Shown here one piece after another: positions 13,548 through 26,540 of a stretch of DNA of 64,000 nt (position 1 is its first letter; every line of letters starts with the position of its first letter). Source of the stretch: Himantopus leucocephalus (lineage: Eukaryota; Chordata; Aves; Charadriiformes; Recurvirostridae); contig RSEF01000001.1 in NCBI GenBank assembly GCA_003993805.1, positions 69,451,192-69,515,191 on the forward strand, read 5' to 3'. Under the pieces are notes generated by a model. It was not told the DNA's origin, did not search any database, and saw only the letters and a program-made list of their open reading frames with translations. Position numbers and translations under genes: made by a program.

Positions 13548-13596
13548 ATGTTTACATATAAACAATATCATATGTAAATTGTTTATGTGTAAATAT
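13548..13596 (+). repeat. Inverted repeat: 19-bp stem, 11-nt loop
   Basis: The arms are 13548-13566 and 13578-13596. Seventeen pairs are Watson-Crick; the other two are G.T, which would be wobble pairs in an RNA copied from the plus-strand sequence but A.C mismatches in the host gene's own transcript. The sequence is AT-rich, so chance or a short palindrome-forming simple sequence is plausible. Confidence 0.7.
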
Positions 13597-16010
13597 ATAA
13601 ATATCAAAAAATTGCACAAAAATTCACGTTGAAAAACAGAGGGTTGCATAACAATTTGCACAGACTAAAGCAGCTACCTATCTAAGGAAGATCTTCACAA
13701 CACCTTCCCTGCTACGACTCCTCTGTAAACCGAGGGACAGGATGAAAGCAGAGAGTTCAGGGCCTAGAAAATATAAACATTTCGGCATCTTCCTGCCAAA
13801 GTAGCTTTGAGGATCTGGCTGTTGGTCATCCTCAACAGACTGCTGAATAAGACGCCTCAAGAAGGATCTGCCCAATGCTGCTTTGCCTTTGGACATGATT
13901 TCTGGCTCTGAATACTGAAGATATAAAATCCTTTGGCTCAAATTACAGTCACAGCAACAGTGCAAAAAACTGTAGAAACAGCTAAAAATAACCGAGTGTG
14001 GTTGCCTCACTTATAAAAGCGTATGAGCTACACTTATTGCGCTTGCTGACAGACAGACCCATAGCTCTAACAAGCTGAGAAACTGTGTTCCCACTTTGCT
14101 GACTTACCAATCACACCATGCCTGGTGTTCCAAAACAGTGACTACAAATGCACCGACGCACTATTGAGACCAGACTAGACAAGTTCATATCAAAATGAGC
14201 TGTCCTGCAGTGGGCTCAATCTACAGTAAATATGAGTTCCTCTAGCAACACACAAGTCAAATGTTGACAAGATGCTTCTTGATTTAGGGCACCATATCCA
14301 CCAAATCCTCGTGTTTTCTACATTCTGAAATTTGGAGGGCTCTCATAGTTCCTAAAAATTCTGAATTACTAAATTGAAATTTAAGATATTTCTTTTAATT
14401 TGGTTTATTACATGTATTTTGTTTTATTTATTTTAGTACAACATCAAATCGGACAAATCCGAAGGTCATCTCCAACTTTTCTCTACCAAACAACCTAAGA
14501 GATGCCACCACCAACAAACTCTGGCTAAGATCTCTGAGGCAAGTGCTATGCTTTGTTGGCAAGATCCATTCAATTGACTATGGCAGGAGTTAGATGGGGT
14601 CATTGAAGGCAAGGGTGTATACATAACTTGTTCGGCTGTCATCATCCCCACTACTGGGGATGTGCACCAAAGAAACAGCAATTTTCAAGCGCTCTGAACA
14701 GGAGAATCTGGGAATAAAGTGTGTATCATGATGGACTTAGTCACCACCAATGAGTAACTCTGCCTTCCTACACTAAGGGTCTGCCTGAGGATTTGCGGTT
14801 CTGTATTGTTTGACAGATTTGGTGGATTTGAGGGAAGGAAGAACAATTTTGTGTTTAGAGAGTCTGGAGGCCTGTGCTGGAATTTGCAGGAATGAAATTA
14901 CCACACTCGTGGTATACTTGTTTAAAATTGCCAGCAGGAATAAACAAACAATTCCTGAAGCTTCAGAAACAAAGTTACAGAAATAACTCACCCACAGGCT
15001 TGGACATGCCACTGTACTAAAAGAGGCGAGATTTGCCAGGCCACAACAGCCAACATCTACATTACTTCACTGCAAATCCTCAGAGCAGTTGGGAAAGGAG
15101 GAGAAATCCGAATGGGATCTTTTTCCAAAGGCACTGCCTGACCTCTTCACTCATTCTACTTTGCATGGCTTTCTCATTAGCATGTGAGCTACCACAGAGC
15201 TCCACTGGCATTGGCCAGGAATCAGCCCCGCTGGCCAGGCGCTATAAGCATGCAGGTAACACAGGGAGAGCTCCTGCTATGAGCACTAAATAAATTACCT
15301 TCAAATTTCCTAAGTACCATCAGGAAAGGAAAATAAGGAGAACAGTGTACATGCATGTTTAATAGGAATGTTTTTCCCCTATGACCAGCCTGTCTTTCAG
15401 GATACATTGGCCTTGGTAGAAATTCTGTTATCATTTAATTGCACTGTAGCTCCATTGCACTACCGAGAAGATGGATTCTCAGCAAGGGGCAACCTGCAAA
15501 TTCACTACAAATATCACTATGTGGACAAAAATAAAAACTGTTGGACGTAATGTGTGTACATCACAGGCAAAAAAAGCTGCATGATGATGAAAATAATACC
15601 CAAGAGACCAAAAGTAATAAACCCTAGGGCAAAGGTGCAAAAGAGACGATGCAGAGTAAAGAGAAATGTCTTTCAAGCAATCAAGGCAAATGCAACATTT
15701 TATTTGAATTCAGGGATAGATAAAGACCACAGCCCGCAAGCTCAGAAGTTCTGTGGCCTCACAAGGAAGAAAAGAAACGACAGTCATCTATGGACAAGGA
15801 TTCTCAAGGCTTTTGGTCCTGGCTGAATTAAATACAGCTATCATTGCACAGGTACAATCTGTATGAGACCGATTGAGAGCAGAAATGTTTAAAGGAAGTG
15901 AGATAACAATCTTCTACATTTTTTAATTGATTATGGGAGCAGAGGGTTCAAAATGCTGAAAAATGAAAACAAAAAGTTTCAAAAAATTAGTATGTTTACG
16001 CTACTTCTAG

Positions 16011-16058
16011 TCATCAGAAAAGTATCCTGTGTGGTGACCAGAAAAGTATCCTGTGCGG
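16011..16058. repeat. Imperfect tandem duplication, 2 x 24 bp
   Basis: Two adjacent 24-bp units sharing cagaaaagtatcctgtg, with three mismatches between them. A local slippage-type duplication inside an intron. Confidence 0.9.
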
Positions 16059-17136
16059 TCACCTTATATAGATTTAAAGGTGCTACAGAGAACAACTACT
16101 TCTGTTGACAAACACTGCCTTTTAGTATCTTTGTTGACATACTACTGTACAGCTGCATAATAAACAGTAGCTGCCATTAGGCCTGATTTTCCACCAGACA
16201 TTTAACTGTATAGAGAGAATCACTATGTCAGGTGCTATGCACCTTTATAGCTCACAAAAATAACTCTGACAATTAAAAATCTGCATGGGAAAGCACAGTG
16301 ACATAGGAGAAACTGGGAGTTAGTGGACTGGGTTAATAGCAACACCTGCCACCAGGAAAGGCAAGTACTGATTTCTCATTATCTTGCTTATGTTCATGAG
16401 ATGTTTCTGTCATGAACAATCCATTCATGTACAAGGATAAGTGTTGAGTTTAGAAACTTGGTTTATTTATGAGACTGAGGTAATCTGAAAAATCTAACCA
16501 AGGGTGAGTGTCAAGCAAACTCTGTTAGGCAGGCAGTTCTCATTAATCTAAGTTTAGGATGGTCATGGTCTGGAAAAAGAAGTAATTTGCACTGCAAGTT
16601 GTACACAAAAAGCAAGAGAAGTGCTTAAAAGATAACACCTTAACAGATAATAGACTGCTCAAAAAAAACTACTGCTGCTGACAAACAGATAACCCAGATG
16701 GGCAAATATAAGCTTATGTTGCCAATGTCCCAGACTTTTTTGTTAAGTGCAACACAAAGCCCAAGGCAGTAAATCCTGCTGAGAAGCAGCCAAGGCCCCT
16801 GCAGACATATCCGCAGACACGCACTTTGGATCACGCTTCACAGCAATACTGATCAAAGTGACTTTTTTTTTTAATCTGGACTAAGACCAGGTGAAGCACA
16901 ACTGGCCCAGTGCAGAAGGAAAGCATGATGACAAAACCAACAAGTTGCTGTAACACTGATACGCAGTATGTGAACAGAGAGCATGCCTGATTTGCTCTGC
17001 AGCATTCATGATACAAGTTAGGTACTTGAAGCTGCATTATCACTTACACATAAAATTACTTTAAAATTATAGAGAGGAAAAAAATACTAAAAAAAAAAAA
17101 AGTATTTTGTAGTCTTGGCAAACAGCAAGTACTCAC

Positions 17137-17320
17137 GTTCAGCAATTTGCTGCACAGGAAAGCCCAGGTAGAAGCTGAATTCCACCACAGACAAATTTCT
17201 TAGCTGCTCACTGACTTCAGACCCATTTAGAAAACCGTATCTACCTCGGACAGCAAAAACAATGCTCACGGGGCCTTGACGAAACGCTACTCCATGCCTA
17301 CTCAGAGTAATATTCAGTAT
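17137..17320 (-). CDS. KIAA1549L: KIAA1549-family ectodomain exon (ILNITLS…NLSVVEFSFYLGFPVQQIAE)
   Basis: This 184-bp exon has its acceptor (tcttttcAG) at 17322-17321 and a donor AAC|GTGAGT at 17136-17135. It enters in phase 0 and leaves in phase 1. It encodes ILNITLSRHGVAFRQGPVSI, then an FAVRGRYGFLNGSEVSEQL segment, and ends RNLSVVEFSFYLGFPVQQ-IAE. Three N-glycosylation sequons are visible (NIT, NGS, NLS), which fits an extracellular or lumenal location. The block NGSEVSE-LRNLSVVEFSFYLG is a family hallmark. No stop or frameshift is seen. What the domain does biochemically is not known to me. Confidence 0.93.
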
Positions 17321-18743
17321 CTGAAAAGACAAGATTGAAGCATAGTCAGCAAAATCAAATCACTGGCATTTCCATTCCTTCCTTGACAGTATTTTTTTTT
17401 TCCCTAATATGAAGAGGGGGGAGGGCAGTTCACATCAAAACAGAGGAATGTCTATTCCAGGTTGTTTCAGCCTGCTGAGTCTCAGAAGAGGCAAAGTTAC
17501 ATGTGAATTCCTCTTCTAAGAGTTTCCCTTTAAGGTCAATCATAATCCAGAATGATCTGAAAGCTACAGTCCAGAAAACGATGAAAAAAAACCACCTAGA
17601 GAGATAGTCAGCAAAATAAATCTACCAATAAAGAAATCTTGGATGAATACGAAACTGCATGGAACAGACAGGAAGAGACCGTGGTAAAGAGACGTTCTGA
17701 AAATGGATGTTCTCTTAGTCAAAACCTCCTCCAACATGCACGCCCAGACCACTGGTTAGAAGCCCTGTTTTGGGACCAACATACACAGCAACTGTGTTCA
17801 TGTAGACACACCTCTTCCAGGCAGTAAGGAAGTATTTAAAATAAAAGTTTGCTAAGCTTATAGTCCAAGAAATTGCTTTGCTTGTTCTGTCTTCAGTCTA
17901 TTCAGTCACACTGTGTCATGCAGTTGTACAGTTCTGAGCACTTTACTATACAGCACTTTAGGCACGATAAAGATTATGTTATTTTTCCTGATATGATTTT
18001 AAGGTACCACGGATAGGCATTTATGGTGCCAGTTAAATAACATGATAAAATTTTTACTGATTTTAGTATTACAACAAAGCTAGATTAAAAGCAAGAATTC
18101 AGACAGAAGAGGGAGTTGGTCTCATTAGGTTGAATTATTGACTTTCCAGGGCGTTTTAAGCTCTGCTATGTGATTCAGTACCCAGCACATATGCAATACA
18201 TTTCATATGTGAAGTTCCAGTAGCAGCTGCCACGGACATCATATACTGCTGTAAGTATTTCTAGACCTCAGAAGCAACTAGCGTGTTTGCTCACATAACA
18301 GCAGAGTGCATATAACTCCTACATCCCCTAATAGAATCCCCTGAGCGGCAGTGAGACCTGAAAGTTGTCTTCCAACAAAAACATTCTAGCCACACCCTAA
18401 CACTGCAATAGTAAAATCTGATGGGAATGACTTTGGCAAGGGTTGGGGTAGCCTTTATATGAAAAACTATAAACCCTATTATATTCAATAATGATTTTGG
18501 ATATAAATCATCATATTGTATCATTTTTTCAAAAAGTTTGAAACCAGATGGATATGTGGTGCCATATTATTTTGTAGGGGAAAAAAGTCCTGACTTCATA
18601 AAAAAAGCCTTATAGTTCTACATGATCTAGATGGCAAGTTGTAGCCAGTGAACACCTAACTCATTTTACCAGCTGGATGAAACACAGGACAACCAACGCT
18701 GAGGAGAAAAAGGGACAGATACAAAACATGCTAATCTTCTTAC
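17321..18743 (-). other. KIAA1549L: Intron (about 1.4 kb)
   Basis: Short AT-rich intron. An 8-bp palindromic pair (cacatatg/catatgtg) near 18187-18215 is the only local structure noted. No repeat family or extra exon was recognised. Confidence 0.8.
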
Positions 18744-18871
18744 CTGCACAGTGAAGTTGTAGAACTCCTGGTGTTTGCTCACCTCCATAAATGCCATTGT
18801 CAGCCCTTTCTCAATGCGCCGGCTAAAGTTGCAGAACCCAACATCCACATTCCGAGGCACAAACTGAAGCA
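18744..18871 (-). CDS. KIAA1549L: KIAA1549-family ectodomain exon (VLQFVPRNVDVGFCNFSRRIEKGL…)
   Basis: This 128-bp exon has its acceptor (cttCAG) at 18873-18872 and a strong donor CAG|GTAAGA at 18743-18742; phase is 1 in and 0 out. It encodes VLQFVPRNVDVGFCNFSRRI, then EKGLTMAFMEVSKHQEFYNF and TVQ. The FVPxxVDxGFCNF motif supplies a conserved cysteine, and there are two sequons (NFS and NFT). Together with its neighbours it forms a compact domain that, from its alternating helix and strand character, could be SEA- or ferredoxin-like; that structural idea is inference only. Confidence 0.93.
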
Positions 18872-20401
18872 CTGAAGGCAAAGGGTACACATTATTCCTA
18901 CGGACAAGTACTTCCACGAGAGAGAACAAAATGAGCAAGAGAATCCATAGGCTATCACTTTTTCATGGAATTCAGGACACGTTGAGTGAAACACTGCGTA
19001 AAAATACTGTAGAAATGCAATTTGTGTTGGTGTAGTAAATTCTCTACTCATTAATATCTGTTGCAGCAGTAATTAGATTACCGAAAGATATTAGTGACAA
19101 AACACCCACTGTTTCCTCTTGCACACTGAAAGACCTTCACTACATTCATGTGGCTAATTTTACTTGAACACTTCATCAGCCACACTGAAATCCTTAGCAC
19201 GCAACAGATCAATCAAAATCTTAAGGAAAAAAGCAACAAATCTCTTTTTCTTGTAGACTGAAATATAGTATTTAGCTTGTCTAAAAGACCACATATTGGG
19301 TCCATTAATACCCATTAGTATCAGTCTAACACTTGCAAAGCACTTAATTAGCAAACCATCTTTTAAATCTAGATACATAGCCTTAAAGTCTTTCACAGGA
19401 GAGAAAGAAAGAGCACAGGAGAGAAAGAGCGAGCATAGAAGAATGTGAGCAGGCACACACACCTTAACTACATGTACATCTGTGGATTTCCTGATATAGC
19501 CTGACCCAAAGAAATGCCATGATTAGGTTACAGACCCTAATAGCAATGTTATACAAGGTTCAGGAACAGAAAATATGTCTACCATCTATCTATATAACCA
19601 TGTTAAAAAGTGGAAAAAGACATCACACCTACACAATTAAAGAAGTGATGTCTTACCATTCAGTTATTAACAAAGCAGAAACAACACATGAAACATACCT
19701 GAACAAAAGCACCATGTTCGACATTCATTAACTCTCTGCCTGTATACTTAATCCCTGTCACTACCTCATTGCACTGTCAACCAACCAAGCAGGTGGTTTT
19801 GTTATGCAAATAGTGCCTGAAGAAGATTTTAAATGATACCACCGACTCTCAAAATCTATTACAGGGGTAATATTTTGCTTCAGATTATTAGCAGTCGTGG
19901 ACTTCTTATATACTGCTGCCATACAGCAGCCATGGAAAGCTGAATACTATATGAGCAATCCTCCTGCTCACGTTATACGTGAGCAATCAATCCTCCTGCT
20001 CACCAGTTCTCCTACATTATAAGAATTCTAGAATGTAGCATTTAAGGTAAACATAATTTGAAACTTGACTCAAGCATTATAAAGTAGCTGCACTGTGATT
20101 CTATGAGTAAATGTTTCACAGAATTTTATTTCTCTTTGAAGCAAGAAAAAGAGCACATATATTTTGCAACGTGCCAAAAATATTTTCCTGAAAAAAAGTC
20201 ATTAAATTATGGGCTTAACTGTTTACAATTTGTCATCTCTCAACCAGAGATCTGGCAAGTATTTCACTAAAAAACAAGAATTAAGATTCATAGCAGCAGA
20301 ATGCAGGGTTTTGACTTGACCTTGCATACCTAATCATAAGTGAAGAAGAGTAAATCAATATGAAGCTACATCTCCTCCTCTTCATGTCAGGAAGAACTCA
20401 C
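18872..20401 (-). other. KIAA1549L: Intron (about 1.5 kb)
   Basis: Contains a 2 x 20-bp tandem duplication at 19394-19433 and a small palindrome at 19966-19984 set within a partial duplication of cctcctgctcac. No other structure was recognised. Confidence 0.8.
19394..19433. repeat. Tandem duplication, 2 x 20 bp, purine-rich
   Basis: Two adjacent copies sharing cacaggagagaaaga with two mismatches overall. Minor intronic slippage product. Confidence 0.85.
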
Positions 20402-20579
20402 CTGTTTGAACTTGGAATCTGTTATCTGGCACAGTGAAAGAAGGATGCAGTGAGAGGATCACAGGGGCCTCACCACGAAGAAGACTGCTGTTCACAAGCA
20501 CGTTTATGACAGCTACTGCCGTGTAAACAAAAGGACCTGATGTCACCAAGAAAGCAAATTTGGGGGAAATCTTATAAAC
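20402..20579 (-). CDS. KIAA1549L: KIAA1549-family ectodomain exon (VYKISPKFAFLVTSGPFVYT…)
   Basis: This 178-bp exon has its acceptor (ttttttgtAG) at 20581-20580 and a consensus donor ACAG|GTGAGT at 20401-20400; phase is 0 in and 1 out. It encodes VYKISPKFAFLVTSGPFVYT, AVAVINVLVNSSLLRGEAPV and ILSLHPSFTVPDNRFQVQT. One sequon (NSS) is present. The segment is moderately hydrophobic but is not a membrane span; related proteins keep it in the ectodomain. The combination LVTSGPFVYTA with the VLQNVSESIREVLRVQF of the preceding exon is part of why I prefer KIAA1549L over KIAA1549, a judgement from memory of the two paralogues. Confidence 0.93.
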
Positions 20580-21808
20580 CTACAAAAAAAGAAAAAGAAA
20601 TTTTTCTAAAAAATCTTCAGTGTCAAATTTGGCAACACTTTAGACCTATGTAGTCTCACACATTTCAAAGCCACATCAAGAGGTAAGAAAATACAATATT
20701 TATTTTTCAAAGAGGGAGCAGAAGCACAAACACTGATAGTGCTGTGCCTTGCAGCCTCTGCTCCAGCGCATTAGAGAGGCAACTCCCTTGTGCTAGGTGC
20801 ACCTACTAGAATCTCTTCACTACAACACACCAATCTCAATATTGCTTGTTTTATCACATCCCAGCATAGTAGCACTCCCCCTCGCCTGCATTCCCCTGGA
20901 GCATGTAAGAGTCCCTACACAAAATTGCTGTCTACTTACTGAACCGCTTGCATAGCTTCTGCATTTCAGTTACATACTGCATAGCGAATACATCCTATAC
21001 TATTCACATGTGATATGCAAGAAGTAAAATACACATAACCTGTGTTTCATGGATATAATTTTCACACTCAAGAATGCTTTCTTCCAGAGGACACTTCTAT
21101 CTGCTTATTTCAGCACAGTTACCCCAATTACAATTTTGCTCTTCCAATTAATCTGACTTTGAGACTTCTTAAAAATCCTGAGGAGCCTTAGTCATCATGT
21201 AAAAGAAATGAGATTCTAAGTTAAATATAAACCCAGGTGAATGTTTCCATGCAGACACTCTTATCCACCATTTCTCTATCAGCTAAGTAGAAACAAACTG
21301 GAGGCTTTTATTTACTTAAACGTATTGCAGTGTCTTTTCCCTTCATAGAAACTCTGAGTATCAAGGACACCTGTTTCCCCAGCCTTATTTTTTTCTTCTT
21401 TGGTTTACTCCCCCAGTTTGCTTTATTTGCCTAAGGCAGTCACACTAAAATATTTTGAGATGTCCAACATGATGGCCTCACAAATAAATAAATAATCTAA
21501 ACCAGAGACCCAAAGGTTCTGATAAACGTGCGCCTCTTAGATGCAGAGATGCTAGCACCTTGCAGGCTTTGTGCTGGTGAAGGGCTACATTAGATATCCT
21601 CAACTTCAGGATCAGCTTTATAGAAAAAGCACAATGCTACTGAAATTGTGACCCACGTGTTCCTTACTGGTATTTCTGCAACAGTGTAAAGTGATGGTAA
21701 TTGCTGTTTAGATGAGACAGCAAGCAGCTCTTTCCTGTCCTCTAAAAAACAGGCATTTCAAAGAGATCATCTGCACCAGAAGAAACTACCAGAGTAGCAG
21801 AAAGTAGT

Positions 21809-21857
21809 AAAAAAAAAAAAAAAAAAAAATTTNNNAAAAAAAAAAAAAAAAAAAAAT
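21809..21857. repeat. Poly(A) tract with three N
   Basis: Two A runs flank TTT and NNN at 21833-21835. The undetermined bases show that the homopolymer was not resolved in the assembly, so true length and sequence here are uncertain. Confidence 0.95.
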
Positions 21858-24800
21858 CTATGCTGCTCATTATTCCTTTCTTCCTTCTTAGTCCACAAAT
21901 ATATGCAGGATCCAGCTTTTATTTTAAATGGATTTAGACCTATAGAGCTCAAATTTGTTTGATATGAATAATATGTACAGCTCTTTTCAGTTCCTCTTAT
22001 CTGAAATTTTGTCCTTTTATCTCAGGATGAAATGATCTCTGCAGCTTCAGTTTGTCAAATGGAAACAGCAGTTATAATGGGTAAGACATGCCAAAAGAAA
22101 GTTGCCCATTACTTGCAAAGGAGACTACTTAAAAGGCAAGAAAAGGAGGAATTAGAATTACAAATCTCAGTGACAATTTGCTGGTAATTTCTAAAGCAAT
22201 ATATGCTGAAGAAGAGGCCTAGTGTAGCCAGCGTATACTTATGCACTACAGTTAGGTATTTCAGACAAGAAAGCAAGCCTCTGATAACTAACTCAGCTTT
22301 CTCCATCTCTGACCTGTTGCAGTGTACTATAGATGCAATGAAAGCAGCCTACCCTGAACACCCCCCTGGAATTTTGCATCAACTTTTTCATCTTAACAGC
22401 TAACATTGCTTCCCTTTTGTGCTTCACTGCAGCAGAAGAGCAACAGCAACTCTAGAAGAATGGAAATTTAAAAAAAAAAACCCACCACCTTTTAAGTGTA
22501 ATTTTCAGGTGGGTAGATTAGAACCACCACACGTCAAAACAAAATAGCTATTTCTGCTTGAGATATTGCAGGGGTGTCTATAGAGTGACTTCTCTACAGC
22601 CTAATACAGATGACAGGAATAATACAGCCATGCCAGCATGATGATGTCCACAAGCTATTGCACACAGAAGTTTAGGAAGTTGCTTAAGATAGATAAGCAC
22701 AGGTCATGACTTTTGGTTCATGAATGAGAATAGGTCCTCTTGGCACAGCTCTAACGGTTTACAAACCCAGCCGTCCATCCAACCCTCTCCTGGAGGTTTC
22801 ACCTCTACTGCCAGGACAGTTAGATGCTAACAAATTAGCTAGCTGAACCGCCACATTTTACAATGCCACCTATTAAAGTAAACAAGCACACATTTCTTAT
22901 ATTAAACAAGTACAAATTTATTATCTTAACACTTTGGGCCACAAAACTAGAGAAGCGTGCAAAATTCCATGTGCACTTTGGAGCCATTCCCACAGCAAAA
23001 GCAGAAATCTTTAGTAGGAGCAGAGAACCCTTACACCACCTCAAGTTAAGCAATCCCTTCTCCAAAGTGCTATGGCTAATCCAACTCTGCTGTTTCCAGG
23101 ACACAACTTGTCTTATTCAAAGCTACCCTCACAAGAGAGAGCACTTCTAGTACAGAAAGTTTTCAAGCCTCCATTTATTTACTACAGGCTAGAAGAGTAT
23201 TTGGGGAAAACATCACTGTATGCTTACTCTGTCACTTACAATGTTCCCTACGCATTTGCTATTGATTATTTTCTGCCAAAATATTTGATTAGATGCACCT
23301 TTGCTACAATCTAATCCATGCCTACACCCCACTGTATTATGCTGTGTAAACATCTGGCAGAAAGCATAAACAACTGATTTCCTCACCACCACCATCCTGC
23401 ACAGAGCCTGCAGAGAGAGTTTAACTTCCTGAAGATGAGTTACAAAGGCTCACAGGTCTTAAAATGACACAAAGCTTCTGCTTCTACGCACGTTAGGATC
23501 CCAACACAACAATTCTCGCACTGTTTTTAAACACCTAAACAGTACCAGGCAGAATTACAGCAGCAGTGAGTAGCGATGTAGCCAGTCCAAGTCCACAAGG
23601 TGGCATCTTTGAGAGAAGTATTTAACTGCCCAACAGTGAACTCTATGTTACTTTGAAAGCAGAGGTTTACTGATTTTGGATTATAGAAACCAGTAAGTTA
23701 CGGACAGGCCCCCAAACCCACATTAAATACAGAAACAAAGTGGCTGAAGTATACATTATACCACATGATAAAATGTCGACGGACAAATGAGGCTGGCAAA
23801 AAGCTTTTTCCTGTTGGCATGAACTTAACGGCACCAGGGGTCCTGGCAGCAAGACACTGCCAGCACTATTTTATTTCACACCCCAGTGCAACAAAGCTAA
23901 GTCAAGGGAACACTGTATAACACATCTTACCCAAGTGTCATAAGGTTTACATCAGAGAAAGCTGACAAAAATTGCTCTTATTCAAACAATAGTGTCTTAT
24001 TCTTTTGCAGATGCAATACATTGAGACTGTCTGGAAAGAATTTTAAAATTTTAGGTTATTCTCAGTTTGCTGTAAGGACTTTTGCTAGGAAAAAGTTGAC
24101 AAAAGTTTTTTTCATTAGGCAATATTCAAGCCTTTTTTTTTTTCCCCACTTCAACAACTCAGAATGTTTGAAATAATAAAGAAGCAGAGACCAAAGTTTT
24201 AACTGAAAAAGTTGGGAAAAATAAAACTTTTAATTATCCTCTCAGTGTTAAACTTGGTTTGTACTTAAAGTGAGCAGCAGTTATATCCACCGTTGCCATG
24301 GATTTTATTTTTAAAGCATACATTACTACCAAGTTAAATTTAACAAGACTGTCTCCTGATTTACTGTTCATTACATCACAGCAACAGAACAACATCTGTG
24401 AGCTGTAATAGGAGAAACAGTAAAAAAGCAGCTTAGAGAAGTGCACTGCTTCACCATAACTTGCAAATGTACACACGGTTCCTGGGTACTCTCGACTAAC
24501 AAAGGTCAGCTCTGCTTTATTAATGAAGTTTAGCAATATAGACAAATTCTGTTTAAAATTTTGCATTACATCACTATTAAACATGCCGATACTACAGACA
24601 CCTCTTTGTTTAAAATAACAGTTTTGTTAGTACTTCACTGTTAAAGGTGAAGACATTTGCTAGTGATTATTTTTAGTGCAAAATCCATACCCAAGGCATC
24701 AGAAAGAGAACACATGATAGCAGCATTCTAGCATAAAATAACTCATTCCACAGAGATGTTTTCTCCTTTTGATAAAAAAGAATTTGCAAAGAATGAAGCT

Positions 24801-25569
24801 GGACTAACTGCATTATTTATAAAGACAGTTGCTTCTGAGCAGCCTTAGGGCCAAAATACCCTATTGAGAGCTTTACAAGGCAATAGTGGGCATGAAAGGA
24901 AGGAATTTAAAGGGCAAAACCATAAAGAAGCACGATATCAAACGTTGGCTCCAATCAACCTTCAAATATTTAGCAATAGATTTTTGTCTTACTGCTGTTA
25001 CTATTAAGAGGGTAAGTGCTTCCATATTATGGAGGCATATAAGGTCATTGAAAATTAGTGTAGTTCTATCATCATGAACTTTTGACTTCTACTTGACTAT
25101 GCCAGTTTGCACAATCTGAAGGTATAATTCACAAACTAGAAAAAAAGTCTCAAAAATCCCCTAAAAAGCTTCCAGGCAGGTATTACTAAAAGGAGCTAAA
25201 CTAAATATAACTTATAGTGGCAGCTCGCTGTGGCTGAAGTTTGGCAGAAATTCATAACACTCCCATCTTGATTGAGTAGTAGAGAGGTGTATTTTCAAAC
25301 ATCAGACAGTTGTTTAATTAGTGAGTGCAGTGACTATGGCAGGAGCTGTAAAAACAGTTTCCCCACACAGATCAGCAAGCAGAAGTTAAAGGCACCAAGG
25401 GATTCTGTGCACGGAGAAACTCAAGTTATGTTCAAAATTCAAACTGCTACTTGAGTAAACTTCATAATGAAAATGAGATCATACACTCAAAAAAGTAAGA
25501 TAATGTGGTGCTGGGCTATCACAACTGGATGAACACAGTCATGAAAAATTGCAAGTGCAGCTGAACCTG

Positions 25570-25631
25570 CACCAGTAATTCCATTAAAACATTCATTTTG
25601 CACCAGTAATTCCATTAAAACATTCATTTTG
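25570..25631. repeat. Perfect tandem duplication, 2 x 31 bp
   Basis: Two identical adjacent 31-bp units, each beginning caccagtaattcc and ending cattcattttg. Perfect identity points to a recent duplication or a collapsed minisatellite. Confidence 0.95.
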
Positions 25632-26451
25632 CCCCCAGTGTTGAAGTACCTGATTATTCAACAAAGGTACCCCCAAACTACCTCTACAGTCTTTTCCTCT
25701 CAGACAGAGGGTTTGAGACAGAGGGGGGGAACAGAGACTTTGAACCTCATCTCAACCAGACACTCACTTTGAGGTTAGGAAACAACACTGAAATGTTGTT
25801 CAAAGATGATTCCTTGAACATCAAAGCAGAGGAAGCTTTCAAAAAAAACCAAAAGCACAGCAATTCCTAGCCCTGTAAGCGGGGGAAGGACAGGAGTCAC
25901 ACCTATTTGAAGGTTTAAAAATAACATCTTACCATTGCACACCTCATTTTTTTCCCCTGCCTTTTTCATCTGCCAAGTCCTTCCTTTGGGATTCCACCAC
26001 TTTCCTTGCAAGTGTTGATGGCCTCACTTACAACATAAAATAGCACAAGGCTGTGCAGAAGGTTTTGTTTTGTTTTAAGGTGCTAAGTACATAATCAACT
26101 AGCAGAAGCAACAAAACTTTTTAACAGGTATTTCAACAGGTAAAAGCTTTTCAGTTCAGTTTCAATTCACCAGCCAAAGGAGGTGAGCAGTAGAGGCTGG
26201 ACACTGCTTGCTCACCTCTGGCAAAATCAAGAAAGGTCTATCCTAGAAAACGATGACATTCTGAAAGTAAAAAAGCTGATGCCATATTCATGTCAAAAAA
26301 ACCCCAACAACTAGCATTTAAGTTAGAATAAACCTCTCTCTGATATAGTACCACATGGGTTGTTTTTAAATCACCATTTTAGCCTGTGAACTAAACCCAC
26401 TATTTTACTGCATTGATCAAAAAGTACTTGTACACACTTCATACCACTTAC

Positions 26452-26540
26452 CTCCAGCTCTACTGATCGCTTGAACTGAACTCTGAGCACTTCTCTGATG
26501 GATTCACTGACATTTTGTAAAACAGCTCTTCGGGCCAGCA
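26452..26540 (-). CDS. KIAA1549L: KIAA1549-family ectodomain exon (VLARRAVLQNVSESIREVLRVQF…)
   Basis: This 89-bp exon has its acceptor (attttcAG) at 26542-26541 and a perfect donor GAG|GTAAGT at 26451-26446; phase is 1 in and 0 out. It completes the Val codon left open by the giant exon and encodes LARRAVLQNVSESIREVLRV then QFKRSVELE, one amphipathic helix with a sequon (NVS). It follows directly on DAYLVTA of the giant exon, reproducing the family's VPDxYL-VLARRAV junction. It lies inside a longer accidental frame, so only splice-site reading gives the right protein. Confidence 0.93.

Larger units (their letters stand above)
9802..17136 (-). other. KIAA1549L: Intron (about 7.3 kb)
   Basis: The largest intron between identified exons. 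It holds a T tract at 10310-10330, a possible ancient repeat around 10449-10530, a strong AT-rich hairpin at 13548-13596 and an imperfect 24-bp tandem duplication at 16011-16058. No exon is missing here, because the flanking exons join in phase into the expected protein. Confidence 0.8.
20580..26451 (-). other. KIAA1549L: Intron (about 5.9 kb)
   Basis: Carries a poly(A) tract interrupted by three undetermined bases (21809-21857) and a perfect 31-bp tandem duplication (25570-25631). No coding exon is expected because flanking phases match. Open frames near 22863-23314 lie on both strands and show no family resemblance. Confidence 0.8.
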
